A stretch of 64,000 bases of DNA. Source: Pseudonocardia hydrocarbonoxydans (GTDB lineage: Bacteria; Actinomycetota; Actinomycetes; Mycobacteriales; Pseudonocardiaceae). Position numbers and translations under genes: made by a program. The stretch covers positions 53,352 to 117,351 of the forward strand of contig NZ_BJNG01000034.1 of the NCBI RefSeq assembly GCF_006539565.1. Direction: 5' to 3'. The first letter of the stretch is position 1; every line of letters starts with the position of its first letter. Of this stretch, positions 1 through 8,737 are shown piece after piece. The notes under the pieces were generated by a model that saw nothing but the letters and a program-made list of their open reading frames with translations, made no database searches and was not told where the DNA came from.

Positions 1-469
1 CTTCGGCCACGCGATGCTGCACACCGGGCACCGCGTCGAGGTGTTCACCGTCGGTGTCCACCTCACCCGGATCACCGAGTCGCTGCGGCGCACCTCGGTC
101 GACGCCGCGCTCCGCCGCATCGGCCGGGAGGTCGACGACTGGGACGGCGGCACGCTGCTCGGCACCGCGGTGCGCGACCTCGTCGACCGCTTCGGCGGGC
201 ACTCCGCGGTCCGCGGCGCGGTGGTCGTCATGTGCTCCGACGGGCTCGACCGCGACGACCCCGAGACGCTCGGCTCGGCGATGCGGGACCTCGCCCGCCG
301 CGCGCACCGGGTGGTCTGGCTCAACCCGCTCAAGGGCGATCCGCGCTACCGCCCGCTGCAGCGGGGGATGGCGGCCGCGCTGCCGCACGTCGACGTCTTC
401 CTCGCCGGGCACAACCTCGTGAGCTTCGAGGCGATGTGCACGGCCCTGACCCGTCGCAGGGTGGCCTAG
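1..469 (+). CDS. VWA domain protein, CoxE-like (C-terminal part)
   Basis: The reading frame is open from base 2 with no start before the window edge, so the gene begins upstream. About 155 residues are visible. They match the second half of CoxE-type von Willebrand factor A proteins: a strand RVEVFTVGVHLTRIT, the DWDGGTLLG segment, the hydrophobic strand AVVVMCSDGLDRDDP carrying an SDG turn, and a closing HRVVWLNPLKGDPRYRPL motif. CoxE-type proteins work with AAA+ partners such as CoxD in maturing molybdenum hydroxylases such as CO dehydrogenase, so a chaperone-like cytosolic role is likely; this is family knowledge, not visible here. The stop TAG overlaps the GTG of the following MFS gene, so the two are translationally coupled. 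Confidence 0.8.
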   Translation, partial: FGHAMLHTGHRVEVFTVGVHLTRITESLRRTSVDAALRRIGREVDDWDGGTLLGTAVRDLVDRFGGHSAVRGAVVVMCSDGLDRDDPETLGSAMRDLARRAHRVVWLNPLKGDPRYRPLQRGMAAALPHVDVFLAGHNLVSFEAMCTALTRRRVA

Positions 470-1674
470 TGCTCGAACGTCCGGCGCGCACCCTGCCACG
501 CAGCGCCGCGGGCTTCTGGATCGTCGCCGCCGCCTTCACGGCGGTGATGTCACTGGGCACCGCGCCGTCCCCGCTCTACCCGCTCTACCAGCAGGCCTAC
601 GGGTTCTCCTCCGTCACCGTCACGATCGTGTTCGCCGCCTACGCGGTGGGTGTGCTCGGCAGCCTGTTCCTGGTCGGGCACCTGTCCGACCAGCTGGGCC
701 GGCGCCGGATGCTGCTCGCCGCGCTGGTCACCGCGGCGGCGTCGGCGGTGGTGTTCATCGTCTCGCCGGAGCTGCCGGGGCTGATCCTGGCGCGGCTGCT
801 CTCCGGCGTCGCGGTCGGGATGGTCACCTCCACCGGTGTGGCCGCCCTCGCCGAGCTCGACGCCGTCGCCCGGCCGGGCCGCGGTGGGCGGCGGGCGGCG
901 GTGGTCGGCACCGCCGCCAACCTGGGCGGGCTCGGCCTCGGGCCGCTCGTCGCGGGGGTGCTGGCCGACCTCGCGCCGTGGCCGCTGCACCTGCCCTACC
1001 TCGTGCACCTGGTGGCGCTGCTGGTCGCGGCGGCCCTGCTGGCGCTGGTGCCCGAGACGGTCCGACGACCCGACCCGCGGCCCCCGTACCGGCCCCAGCG
1101 TGCCGCTGTACCCCCCGGGCTGCGGCGGCAGTTCGCCGCGGCCGCGGTGGCGGCGTTCGTGGCCTTCGCCCTCTTCGGGCTGTTCGCCGCCCTCGGTTCC
1201 GCGTTCGTCGGGGCGACGCTCGGCTCCCCGTCGCACACCCTCGGCGGTCTCTCGACGACGGCCACGTTCGGCACCGCCGCGCTCGTCCAGGCGCTGGTGC
1301 GGGACCCGTCGGGACGGTGGGCGGGCCCGCTCGGTGCCGCGGCCGTCCCCGTCGGGCTGGCGGTCGTGGTGGCCGCCGCGTGGTGGCCGTCGCTGCCGCT
1401 GTTCCTGGCCGGTGAGGTCGCCGTCGGGGCCGGGGTCGGGCTGATGTTCTCCGGCGCGGTGCGCGTCGTCGCCTCCGGCGCCGCGCCGGAGAACCGGGCC
1501 GAGGCCGTGGCCGGGCTGTTCCTGACCGCCTACCTCGGGCTCACCCTGCCGGTGCTGGGGCTGGGCGTGGCCACTCAGTACGCGTCACCGCCGGTGGTCC
1601 TCACGGTCTACGCGGGGCTGGCCGCGCTGCTGGCCGTGGCGGCCGGGCGCTCGGTGCGGCACGCCCGGCCCTGA
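469..1674 (+). CDS. MFS transporter
   Basis: A 401-residue integral membrane protein with about 12 hydrophobic segments. The loop after helix 2 carries GHLSDQLGRRRMLL, the conserved MFS G-x-(L/A)-(S/A)-D-x-x-G-R-R-x motif, near residue 70. I place the start at GTG 469, which shares a base with the stop of the CoxE-like gene and gives a normal short N-terminus before helix 1 (FWIVAAAFTAVMSLGTAPSPLYPLY). The overall sequence resembles drug/metabolite exporters of the sugar-efflux type. The substrate is unknown. Coupling to a CoxE-like gene is probably genomic convenience and does not define the substrate. Confidence 0.85.
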   Translation: MLERPARTLPRSAAGFWIVAAAFTAVMSLGTAPSPLYPLYQQAYGFSSVTVTIVFAAYAVGVLGSLFLVGHLSDQLGRRRMLLAALVTAAASAVVFIVSPELPGLILARLLSGVAVGMVTSTGVAALAELDAVARPGRGGRRAAVVGTAANLGGLGLGPLVAGVLADLAPWPLHLPYLVHLVALLVAAALLALVPETVRRPDPRPPYRPQRAAVPPGLRRQFAAAAVAAFVAFALFGLFAALGSAFVGATLGSPSHTLGGLSTTATFGTAALVQALVRDPSGRWAGPLGAAAVPVGLAVVVAAAWWPSLPLFLAGEVAVGAGVGLMFSGAVRVVASGAAPENRAEAVAGLFLTAYLGLTLPVLGLGVATQYASPPVVLTVYAGLAALLAVAAGRSVRHARP

Positions 1675-1897
1675 TCACCCAGCTGTGGTGCTGCGGCCGC
1701 CCGCGTCCGGTGGGCTCGTAGGGATCCACGGTCGCGTAGGTGCCCCGGGGACGGGCCGGTGGCGCTCGTCCACGACCACATGGCAGACGACACCTCCGGC
1801 GCGCCGACCCGAGCACTGTGACCGCGCAACGTCCCCGCCCGGGCGACTGGCCCGCGACCCATCGACGGCCCGGTGTTCTCTCCGTAGGGTCGTGCGA

Positions 1898-3067
1898 ATG
1901 GCCCAGGCAGTCACCGATGACACCGCGCGGGACGCCGCGGATCGCATGGCCGCGGCGGCGAATGCCTGGCTGGAGACCCTGTCGCCCGAACAGCGCGGGA
2001 TCGCGGCCGGTGTCGCCCCCTCGCCCGAGTCGGACGCGGACGCGGAGCGACGGCGGTGGTTCTACACCCCGACCGACCACGGCGGGCTGACGTTGCACGA
2101 GCAACGTCCCGCGCAACAGCGGCGAGCGATGCAGCTCGTCGCGTCGGGTCTGTCACCGGCCGGGTACGTCAGCGTCGCCACGGTCATGGGCCTGGAGAAC
2201 GTGCTCGACCACACCGAGGGCTTCACGGTGTCGTTCGGCCGCGAGCGCGGCCGTGACCCCGGGATGTACTTCCTGCGCGTGTTCGGCGAGCCCGGTGGAG
2301 CGGCGCCGTGGGGGTGGCGCTTCGGCGGGCACCACGTCTCGCTCAACAACCTCGTGGTCGACGGCACCGTGGTCGCCACGACGCCGTGTTTCCTCGGAGC
2401 CGACCCCGCGGTGTCCCCGCTGCTCGGCTCGGTGCTGCGCCCGCTCGCCGGTCCCGAGGACCTGGCCCGCGAGCTCGTCCGCTCGCTCGACCCGGAGCTC
2501 GCGGCGCAGGCGGTGCTGCTGCCCCGTGCGCCCTCCGACATCGTCGGCGGCAACCGCACCCGCGTCGGTGAGGGAGACGAGGTCATCCCGCTCTCGGGTA
2601 TCTGGCGCGGACGGTTCGCCGATCCCGGCGAGCAGCAGCGGCTGCAGTCGATGAGCGACAGGATCGATGCCACCACCGGTCTGGACGCGGACGACCACCG
2701 GCGGATCGCCCTGACCGCCGCGCCCAAGGGCGTGCCCGGTGCTGCGTTCGACGCCGCGCAACGCGAGCTGCTTCACCAGTTGCTGGCCACCTACCTCGGC
2801 CGTGTCCCCGGTGCACTGAGCCCGATGGGAACCTACGACCGGAGCACCCCTGCCGGCCGCGCCGCACTCGACGGCGTGCACTTGGCCTGGGCCGGCTCGA
2901 CGGCCCCCGGGGAACCGCACTACTACCGGCTGCAGGGACCACGCCTGCTCGTCGAGTACGACAACACCCAGCGGCAGGCCAACCACGCCCACGCGGCGTG
3001 GCGCGACCCGGAGTCCGACTTCGGGCTCGACGCACTTGCCGTGCACCACGGGACGTACCACCGCTGA
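1898..3067 (+). CDS. DUF3500 domain protein
   Basis: A 389-residue protein that I recognise as DUF3500: RRRWFYTPTDHGGLTLHEQRP near residue 50, then GLENVLDH, GRDPGMYFLRVFGEPG, WGWRFGGHHVSLN, and a C-terminal HYYRLQGPRLLVEYDNTQ...NHAHAAWRDPESDFGLDAL segment with several conserved His residues. ATG 1898 is preferred over the in-frame upstream start at 1685 because family members begin shortly before an AAxRM...AANAWLETL helix, and the upstream stretch is low-complexity Arg/Pro-rich. The biochemical function of DUF3500 is not established; the His-rich C-terminus suggests metal or heme binding, which is inference. The GntR regulator lies 70 bp downstream on the same strand and may control it. Confidence 0.8.
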   Translation: MAQAVTDDTARDAADRMAAAANAWLETLSPEQRGIAAGVAPSPESDADAERRRWFYTPTDHGGLTLHEQRPAQQRRAMQLVASGLSPAGYVSVATVMGLENVLDHTEGFTVSFGRERGRDPGMYFLRVFGEPGGAAPWGWRFGGHHVSLNNLVVDGTVVATTPCFLGADPAVSPLLGSVLRPLAGPEDLARELVRSLDPELAAQAVLLPRAPSDIVGGNRTRVGEGDEVIPLSGIWRGRFADPGEQQRLQSMSDRIDATTGLDADDHRRIALTAAPKGVPGAAFDAAQRELLHQLLATYLGRVPGALSPMGTYDRSTPAGRAALDGVHLAWAGSTAPGEPHYYRLQGPRLLVEYDNTQRQANHAHAAWRDPESDFGLDALAVHHGTYHR

Positions 3068-3137
3068 AGCCGGGACAGCTCGTGGGGGAGGCGAGGACGC
3101 CGGCTGCGCGCCACGACGGCGCCACTACCCTTCACCC

Positions 3138-3863
3138 GTGAGCAACCCGCATCCGGGCACCACCTCAGCCGCGCTGCTGTCGCAGCGCGGGTCGGCGCGG
3201 CTCAGCTCCGTCGTCTACGACCAGATCAAGGAACGGCTGCTCGAAGGCCGGTACGCCGCCAACGAGCGACTGTCCGTCGAGGCGCTACGCAACGAGTGGG
3301 GCGTCAGCAAGCAACCGGTCATGGAGGCGCTACGACGCCTCTCGGGCGACGGTCTCGTGGAGATCATCCCGCAGGTCGGCTGCCAGGTGTCGGCCTACAC
3401 CCCGCGCGAGGTCGAGGACTTCTTCCTCATGTTCGGCGGGTTCGAGGGCACCATCGCCGGCATCGCGGCGCTGCGCCGCACCGACGTCCAGCTCGCCGAG
3501 CTGGACCGGCTCTCCGCCGAGATCGGGCGGTTGCGCGACGGAACCGATCCCGGCGCCCGCTCGCACGGTTATCGGGTGCTGAACCGCCGCTTCCACGCCA
3601 CGATCCACGCCATGGCGCACTCGCGGGTGATGGCCGAGACCAGCGCGCGGATGTGGGACCTCAGCGACTTCCTGATCAACACCACGGGAGGGCCGCAGCC
3701 GCTGAGCGGTGCGCTCGACGGGCGGCACGACGACCACGAGCGCATCCGGGCCGCGCTGCAGACCGGTGACCGGCTTGCTGCACGCCAGGAGATGGAGCTG
3801 CACATCGTCGGCATCGTCGGCAGCGTGATCCAGCCCGACCGGCAGCCTGCCCACGGCACCTGA
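3138..3863 (+). CDS. GntR-family transcriptional regulator (FadR/FCD type)
   Basis: A 241-residue one-component regulator. Residues 25-90 form the GntR winged helix: VVYDQIKERLLEGRYAANERLS, then the recognition region WGVSKQPVMEALRRLSGDGLVEIIPQVGCQV. Residues 95-235 fit an all-helical FCD effector domain, with the NRRFHATIH and DDHERIRAAL...EMELHIVGI motifs whose Asp and His residues often bind a metal that holds a carboxylate ligand. GTG 3138 is chosen because the helix-turn-helix begins about 25 residues later; the upstream ATG at 3036 lies inside the DUF3500 gene. It probably regulates DUF3500 or itself. The ligand is unknown. Confidence 0.88.
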   Translation: MSNPHPGTTSAALLSQRGSARLSSVVYDQIKERLLEGRYAANERLSVEALRNEWGVSKQPVMEALRRLSGDGLVEIIPQVGCQVSAYTPREVEDFFLMFGGFEGTIAGIAALRRTDVQLAELDRLSAEIGRLRDGTDPGARSHGYRVLNRRFHATIHAMAHSRVMAETSARMWDLSDFLINTTGGPQPLSGALDGRHDDHERIRAALQTGDRLAARQEMELHIVGIVGSVIQPDRQPAHGT

Positions 3864-3873
3864 CGGCGGCCCT

Positions 3874-4125
3874 TCACTCGCGGATCTGCCGGTCGACCAC
3901 GACGCCCGCCTTCCTGTACGGGTCGGCCTCCGGCAGCGCCGTGAGCTCGGCATCGTCCGCGACCTCGAACACCAGCGGCCCGCCGGCGCCGTCGGCCCAC
4001 GGGCCCGCCTGCCGGACCTGGCCGCGCTCGACCATCCCCCTCAGGTGCTCGCGGTGCAGCGGCCGGGTCTCGTCCACGAGGGCGCTGTCGTCGGTGTCGC
4101 GCCACACGACCGCGTAGAACGCCAT
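3874..4125 (-). CDS. YciI-family protein
   Basis: An 83-residue dimeric alpha-beta-barrel type protein of the YciI/YCII family. It starts with MAFYAVVWRDTDDSALVDETRPLHREHL, the family's beta strand followed by the R..HL helix. The second half has DGAGGPLVFEVADDAELTALPEADPYRKAGV, matching the usual G...v.....aea..l...DPf..aGl ending. YciI proteins are possible dehydrochlorinase-like or scaffold enzymes; the role is generally unproven. ATG 4125 is chosen; the longer in-frame start adds an unrelated tail lying in the neighbouring gene. The start overlaps the stop of the upstream alpha/beta hydrolase by one base, so the two are cotranscribed. Confidence 0.8.
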   Translation of the reverse strand: MAFYAVVWRDTDDSALVDETRPLHREHLRGMVERGQVRQAGPWADGAGGPLVFEVADDAELTALPEADPYRKAGVVVDRQIRE

Positions 4126-4887
4126 CAGCGGGCCTCGGTGAGGAACTCGAGCACCATGGCGTTGAACGTCTCGGCCTGCTCCCACTGCGGCCAGTGCCCA
4201 GCGTCCTTGATCACCTCGAACCGGGCGTCGGGCATCCTCTCGGCCATCGCCAGCCCGGCCGCGGCCGGCCCGGACGGATCGTCACTGGTCCAGATGACCA
4301 GCGCAGGCCCGGTGACCGCCGCGAGCTCCGCGTCGGTGAGCAGGTTGCGCCTGCGGATCTCCGCGTCCTGCAGGCACAGCAGGGCCCGCATGGACGCCGC
4401 GAACCCTGGCCGGGCGTAGATCGTGCGCCGGATGTCGACGAGCTCGTCGGTGACCGAGGCGGGGTCGGCCATCAGCCACTCCAGCCGGGTCCGGATCCGC
4501 TCCGGGCTCGGGTCGTCGGCCGCGGCCTGGCTCAGGGTGCGGATCCGCTCCATCACCTCGGGGGTGGCCATCGTGCCGCCGGGCGTGTTCAGCACGAGCC
4601 GGCCGGTCCGCTCGGGGTACTCCGCGGCGAACTTCACCGCGACCCAGCCGCCGAGGGACTCCCCCGACAGGTGCGCCCGGTCGACGCCCAGGGCGTCGAG
4701 CAGCCCGCGCAGGTGCGCCACGTAGTCGGGCAGCTCGAGGTCGGCCTCGGCCAGTGTGGTGTAGCCGTGGCCCGGGTAGTCGTAGGCGATCACGCGGAAG
4801 TGTCCGGCCAGCGCCGCGATGTTGCGGGCGTAGGCCTCCAGGTGCCCGATGGTACCCGCCATCAGAACCCCCCAGCCGGCGCGACAG
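4125..4887 (-). pseudogene. Alpha/beta hydrolase, 5'-truncated
   Basis: The recognisable protein runs from about GHLEAYARNIAALAGHFRVIAYDYPGHG to the stop and keeps the nucleophile elbow GESLGG, the acid region TSDDPSGPAAAG and the His in KDAGHWPQWEQ, as in meta-cleavage-type (C-C bond) hydrolases. What is missing is the first 30-40 residues: the N-terminal strands and the usual LLHGxGG oxyanion motif, degraded here to VLMAGTIGH. Upstream of about 4870 the DNA instead matches a phosphonate-transporter ATPase read on the other strand. The open frame continues to 5048 only because GC-rich antisense DNA rarely contains stops. I treat it as a remnant left by a deletion; a short functional product from an internal start is unlikely. 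Confidence 0.7.
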
Positions 4888-5160
4888 GTACCCGGGCCGG
4901 CGCGCGGAGCGGAGATCGTGGCGCTGCTGCACGAGGTGACGCGCGAGTCCGGCGCCACCCTGCTGGCGAGCCTGCACGACGTGGCGCTGGCCCGGCGCGG
5001 CTTCGACCGCATCCTCGGCGTCCGCGCGGGGCGGCTGCGGTTCGACACGACACCCGAGCGGCTGACCTCGACGATGACCGACGCGCTCTACGAGCTGGAC
5101 CCGCACCCCGAACGGCCGATCCCGCCGCCCCCGCAGCAGCCGACCGGTCACCGGTGCTGA
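4888..5160 (+). pseudogene. phnC: phnC-like phosphonate ABC transporter ATPase, C-terminal remnant
   Basis: About 85 residues match only the last third of a PhnC-type ATPase: EIVALLHEVTRESGATLLASLHDVALARRGFDRILGVRAGRLRFDTTPERLT. LASLHDVALA is the H-loop (switch His) strand and RILGVRAGR the closing D-loop strand pair. Walker A, the signature motif and Walker B are absent, and the preceding DNA belongs to the antisense hydrolase. The product cannot hydrolyse ATP. The stop TGA 5158-5160 overlaps the start region of the downstream permease, preserving the original phnC-phnE coupling. Confidence 0.75.
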
Positions 5161-6824
5161 TCGAACCCGTCCTGCGCGAGGCGGGCCCCCGACCCGGCGG
5201 GGGCTCCCGCACCCGGCGGTGGTGGACGTTCGTCGCCGCGCTGGTCGTGCTCGGTTCCGTCGGCGCCGCCGTCGTGGGCACCCTCGCCCGCGGGGAACCC
5301 CTGGCCCGGGCGTCCGGGCTGCGGCAGGTCGGCGAGTTCTTCGCCGCCGCCGCGCGCCCCGAGCTGGGCCTCGACTTCCTCGACCTCACCGCGCGGGCCG
5401 CGGCCACGACCCTGTGCTTCGCCGGGCTCGGTACGGCCCTGAGCCTGGTGCTGGGTGTCGGTGGCGGGGTGCTGGCGTCGCAGACCTGGTGGCGGTTGGG
5501 CGCGCGCCGCGGCGGCCTGACCCGTCGCGGCCGGTGGTCCTGGGTCGGCGCCCGCGGCGCGCTGGTGCTGCCCCGGGGGATCCACGAGGTGGTCTGGGGG
5601 TTGTTCCTGCTCAGCGTGCTGGGCATCGAACCCGTGGTGGCGGTGCTCGCCATCGCGATCCCGTTCGGCGCGATCACCGCCAAGGTCTTCTCCGAGATCC
5701 TCGACGACGTCGACCGCCGTCCCGCCGACGCCCTGATCGCCGCCGGTGCGGGCCGGACCGCCGCGTTCGCCTACGGCGTGCTGCCCGCCGCGACCGGCGA
5801 GCTGACGTCCTACGCGTTCTACCGGCTGGACTGCGCGATCCGCAGCGCCACCGTCCTCGGCCTGATCGGCGCGGGTGGGCTGGGGTTCCAGCTGCAGCTC
5901 AGCTTCAGCGCCCTGCGCTACTCCGAGATCTGGACCCTGATCTACGCGCTGATCCTGCTCAGCCTGCTCGCCGACACCTGGGGCGCGGCCGTGCGGGACC
6001 GGATGGCGACCAGGGCGGGCCGGGACCGGTTCGTCGTCGGGTCGGTGGTCCTCGCCCTCGCGGCGCTGCCGGCGGCCGCCTGGTGGGTCGAGCTGGACCT
6101 CGCCCCCCTCGTCGACGCCCGGTCCTGGGCGCTGGCCGGGGAGCTGCTGGCGGCCTCCCTGCCGCCGACGCTCGGTTCCGGGACGGCGGGCGCGGGCGGG
6201 TCCGGCGCGGGCGGGGTGCTCGGCCTGGTCGGGCTGTCGCTGGAGACGCTGGCGATGTCGGTGCTCGCGATCGTGCTCGCGTTCCTCGGCGGGCTGCTGC
6301 TGGCCGGGCCCGCCGCGCGGCCGCCGGGCCGGGCCCCGGCCCGCTCGGTCGTCGCCGCGGTGGTGCGGCTGGCGCTCGTGGTGCTCCGGGCGATCCCGCC
6401 GCCGGTGTGGGCGCTGGTGGCGCTGTTCGTGTTCGTGCCCGGCATCCTCCCCGGCGCCGTCGCGCTCGGGATCTACACGGCGGGCGTGCTGGGCCGGCTG
6501 ATGGCCGAGACGATCGAGAACCTCGACCGGCGCCCGGCCGGCGCGCTGCGGGCGCTGGGCGCGTCCGGCCCGCAGGTGTTCGCCTACGCCGTGCTCCCGG
6601 CCGCCGCCCCGCGGTTCGCCGGCTACGGGATCTACCGCTGGGAGGTCACCATCCGCGAGACGGTGATCGTCGGCGTGGTCGGCGGCGGTGGGCTGGGCAT
6701 GCTGCTGCAGACCCAGCTCGCGCTGTTCGACTACGGCGGCGCGGTCACCACGATCGCGTCGCTGCTGGCGCTGACGGTGCTCGTCGACGTCACCGGGGCC
6801 GGGCTGCGCCGCGCCGTGCGCTGA
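5154..6824 (+). CDS. phnE: Phosphonate ABC transporter permease, two PhnE modules fused
   Basis: A 556-residue membrane protein made of two consecutive PhnE-type permease modules. Each has the cytoplasmic coupling (EAA) loop: VFSEILDDVDRRPADALIAAG near residues 178-213, and MAETIENLDRRPAGALRALG near 449-471, each followed by FAY.VLPAA and a R.atViGliGaGGLG-type motif. Family members are usually about 270 residues and dimerise, so the fusion supplies both halves of the channel in one chain. GTG 5154 precedes the stop of the phnC remnant by four bases. No phnD binding-protein gene is present and the ATPase gene is truncated, so transport by this locus alone is doubtful unless another ATPase serves it. 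Confidence 0.85.
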   Translation: MLIEPVLREAGPRPGGGSRTRRWWTFVAALVVLGSVGAAVVGTLARGEPLARASGLRQVGEFFAAAARPELGLDFLDLTARAAATTLCFAGLGTALSLVLGVGGGVLASQTWWRLGARRGGLTRRGRWSWVGARGALVLPRGIHEVVWGLFLLSVLGIEPVVAVLAIAIPFGAITAKVFSEILDDVDRRPADALIAAGAGRTAAFAYGVLPAATGELTSYAFYRLDCAIRSATVLGLIGAGGLGFQLQLSFSALRYSEIWTLIYALILLSLLADTWGAAVRDRMATRAGRDRFVVGSVVLALAALPAAAWWVELDLAPLVDARSWALAGELLAASLPPTLGSGTAGAGGSGAGGVLGLVGLSLETLAMSVLAIVLAFLGGLLLAGPAARPPGRAPARSVVAAVVRLALVVLRAIPPPVWALVALFVFVPGILPGAVALGIYTAGVLGRLMAETIENLDRRPAGALRALGASGPQVFAYAVLPAAAPRFAGYGIYRWEVTIRETVIVGVVGGGGLGMLLQTQLALFDYGGAVTTIASLLALTVLVDVTGAGLRRAVR

Positions 6825-6842
6825 TCACCGGGGCGCTGAGTC

Positions 6843-6868
6843 TGCGGGCTCTGGTCACCGGGCCCGCA
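6843..6868. terminator. Possible bidirectional terminator hairpin
   Basis: TGCGGGC at 6843-6849 pairs with GCCCGCA at 6862-6868 around a 12-base loop, between the convergent permease and methyltransferase genes. It includes the methyltransferase stop. There is no U-tract on either side, which is common for actinobacterial terminators. Support is structural only. Confidence 0.35.
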
Positions 6869-7508
6869 GGGCCAGCCAGGTGAACGGCTGCACCGCGTCC
6901 CACGGCGTGCGGTGCTCCTCCCGGCGCTGCGCGACGACCTCGAACCCGGCCCCGAACTCGGCGGCCAGGGCCGCGGCCGAGTAGCGGGCCGTCGGCAGCC
7001 CCGAGCACGACTCCGGGCCGTCGGCGGCGAACGTCCCGACCACCACCACCGCGCCCGGGTCGAGTGCGGCGGCGAGCAGGTCGCGGTAGCGCCGACGGTC
7101 GGCCGGCTCGGTGAGGAAGTGGAAGACCGCCCGGTCGTGCCACAGGCCGAAGCGGCGGTCCGGGGCCCAGTCCAGGACGTCGGAGACGACGCAGCGCAGC
7201 CGGGCCGCGTCGGCCCCGAGCCGGGCCCGGGTGTGGGCGAGTCCGTCGTCGGCGACGTCGAGCACCGTGACGTCGACGAAGCCGCGCGCCAGCAGGGCGT
7301 CGGCCAGCCGGGAGGCGCCCGCGCCGACGTCGACGGCCGGGAGCGCCGGGTCCGCGCCGCCGGCGTCGATCATCTCCAGCGAGTACGCCGGGTCGGCGGA
7401 GAACCAGCTGACCCGGGTGTCGCCGCCCCGGCTGTAGGTGTCGTGCCAGTGCGCCGCCCGCCCGGTGCCCGCCGTGTTCTGCACAGAGGTGATCCTACGA
7501 TGCTCCAA
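6855..7508 (-). CDS. Class I SAM-dependent methyltransferase
   Basis: A 217-residue Rossmann methyltransferase. Motif I is AVDVGAGASRLADALLARG near residue 60, the acidic end of strand 2 is VTVLDVADDGL, motif III is RCVVSDVLDW, and the WHDRAVFHFLTEPADRRRYRDLL segment matches thiopurine S-methyltransferase-like proteins. The N-terminal AAHWHDTYSRGGDTRVSWF also fits that group. It is likely a small-molecule methyltransferase in the cytosol; the substrate is unknown. It stands alone, convergent with the permease and divergent from the ACR3-like carrier. Confidence 0.82.
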   Translation of the reverse strand: MEHRRITSVQNTAGTGRAAHWHDTYSRGGDTRVSWFSADPAYSLEMIDAGGADPALPAVDVGAGASRLADALLARGFVDVTVLDVADDGLAHTRARLGADAARLRCVVSDVLDWAPDRRFGLWHDRAVFHFLTEPADRRRYRDLLAAALDPGAVVVVGTFAADGPESCSGLPTARYSAAALAAEFGAGFEVVAQRREEHRTPWDAVQPFTWLALRAR

Positions 7509-7595
7509 CGATCACTGGAGGACGCGGCGCGGGCGGTGTAATCCCGGTCGCGGGCCTTGACCTTCGAGTCGGGTACCGGGTCTAGCGTCCGGGGC

Positions 7596-8630
7596 ATGGA
7601 CGATTCGAGCGGCGCGGGGCTGGTGGCGTGGTGGGAGCGCCACCAGATAGCGGTCTACCTGGGCGGGCTGGCCACGGGTGCGGTCGTCGGGGTGCTGCTG
7701 CCCGCGCCCGCGGCGTCCTCGGTCGAGGTCGCGATCTACCCGGTGCTCGGGCTGCTGCTCTACGCCACGTTCCTGCAGGTGCCCTTCGCCGCCATCGGCC
7801 GGTCGCTGCGCGACGTGCGGTTCGTCACCGCCGCGCTGGTGCTCAGCTTCGTCGTCGTCCCGGCGCTGGTGGCCGCGGTGGTCCTGCCGCTGGGCCTGGA
7901 GCAGGCGGCGTTGCTGGGGGTGCTGCTGGTCCTGCTCACCCCGTGCATCGACTACGTCATCGTGTTCTGCGGCCTGGCCGGCGGCGACGCCCGCCGGCTG
8001 CTGGCGATCTCCCCGCTGCTGATGGTCGCCCAGATCATCGCGCTGCCCCTGTTCGTGCTCGTCGCGGTGGGCCCGCAGCTCGTCGGCGTGATCGAGCCCG
8101 GCCCGTTCCTCGAGGCGTTCGGGCTGCTCATCGTCGCGCCGCTGGCCCTGGCGTGGGCGACCGGGCGGCTCCGTGAGCGTTCCCGCGTCGCCGCCGCGTT
8201 CGAGCGCGTCGCCGCAGCGGCGATGGTGCCGCTGATGACCCTGACCCTCGCCGTCGTGGTCATCAGCCAGGTACCCACCCTGTCCGGGCAGCTCGGCGCG
8301 GTCCTGCCGGTGCTGCCGATCTACGCGGGGTTCCTGGTGGTCATGGTCCCGGCCGGGATCGCGGTCGCCCGGGTGTTCCGCCTCGACGTCCCGGCCACCC
8401 GCGCGCTGGTGTTCAGCGGCGCCACCCGCAACTCGCTGGTCGTGCTCCCCCTCGCGCTGGCCCTGCCGCCGATGTTCGCGGTCACCCCCGCGGTCGTGAT
8501 CGCCCAGACCCTCGTCGAGCTCGTCGGCATGGTCGTCTACGTCCGGTTCCTGCCCCTCCTGACGCCCCGACGCGACCCGGTCGCCGCCCCCGATCCGGGC
8601 CCGGCGGGCGGCGGCGAGGAGTCCCCGTGA
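7596..8630 (+). CDS. ACR3/bile acid-sodium symporter family carrier, probable arsenite efflux
   Basis: A 344-residue membrane protein with about ten hydrophobic segments. The segment LLVLLTPCIDYVIVFCGLAGGDARRLLAISPLL near residue 115 corresponds to the conserved Cys-containing helix of ACR3-like carriers (a Cys in the fourth helix is needed for arsenite transport in known ACR3), and the TRNSLVVLPLALALPP helix corresponds to the second crossover region of the BART fold. ATG 7596 is chosen: 13 additional upstream codons lack a ribosome site. An arsenite or related metalloid substrate is inferred from family. The ArsR-type regulator nearby (11051) gives mild support, but no arsC lies in the window. 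Confidence 0.7.
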   Translation: MDDSSGAGLVAWWERHQIAVYLGGLATGAVVGVLLPAPAASSVEVAIYPVLGLLLYATFLQVPFAAIGRSLRDVRFVTAALVLSFVVVPALVAAVVLPLGLEQAALLGVLLVLLTPCIDYVIVFCGLAGGDARRLLAISPLLMVAQIIALPLFVLVAVGPQLVGVIEPGPFLEAFGLLIVAPLALAWATGRLRERSRVAAAFERVAAAAMVPLMTLTLAVVVISQVPTLSGQLGAVLPVLPIYAGFLVVMVPAGIAVARVFRLDVPATRALVFSGATRNSLVVLPLALALPPMFAVTPAVVIAQTLVELVGMVVYVRFLPLLTPRRDPVAAPDPGPAGGGEESP

Positions 8631-8737
8631 CCTACGTGATCGCCGAACCCCGGTGGCGGGGCCCGCCTCGGCGCCACCGGCACCGACCATCCCGCCGTCG
8701 CCGCCCTCCCCCCGGCCCGCCCCGGTTGCGCCGGGCG

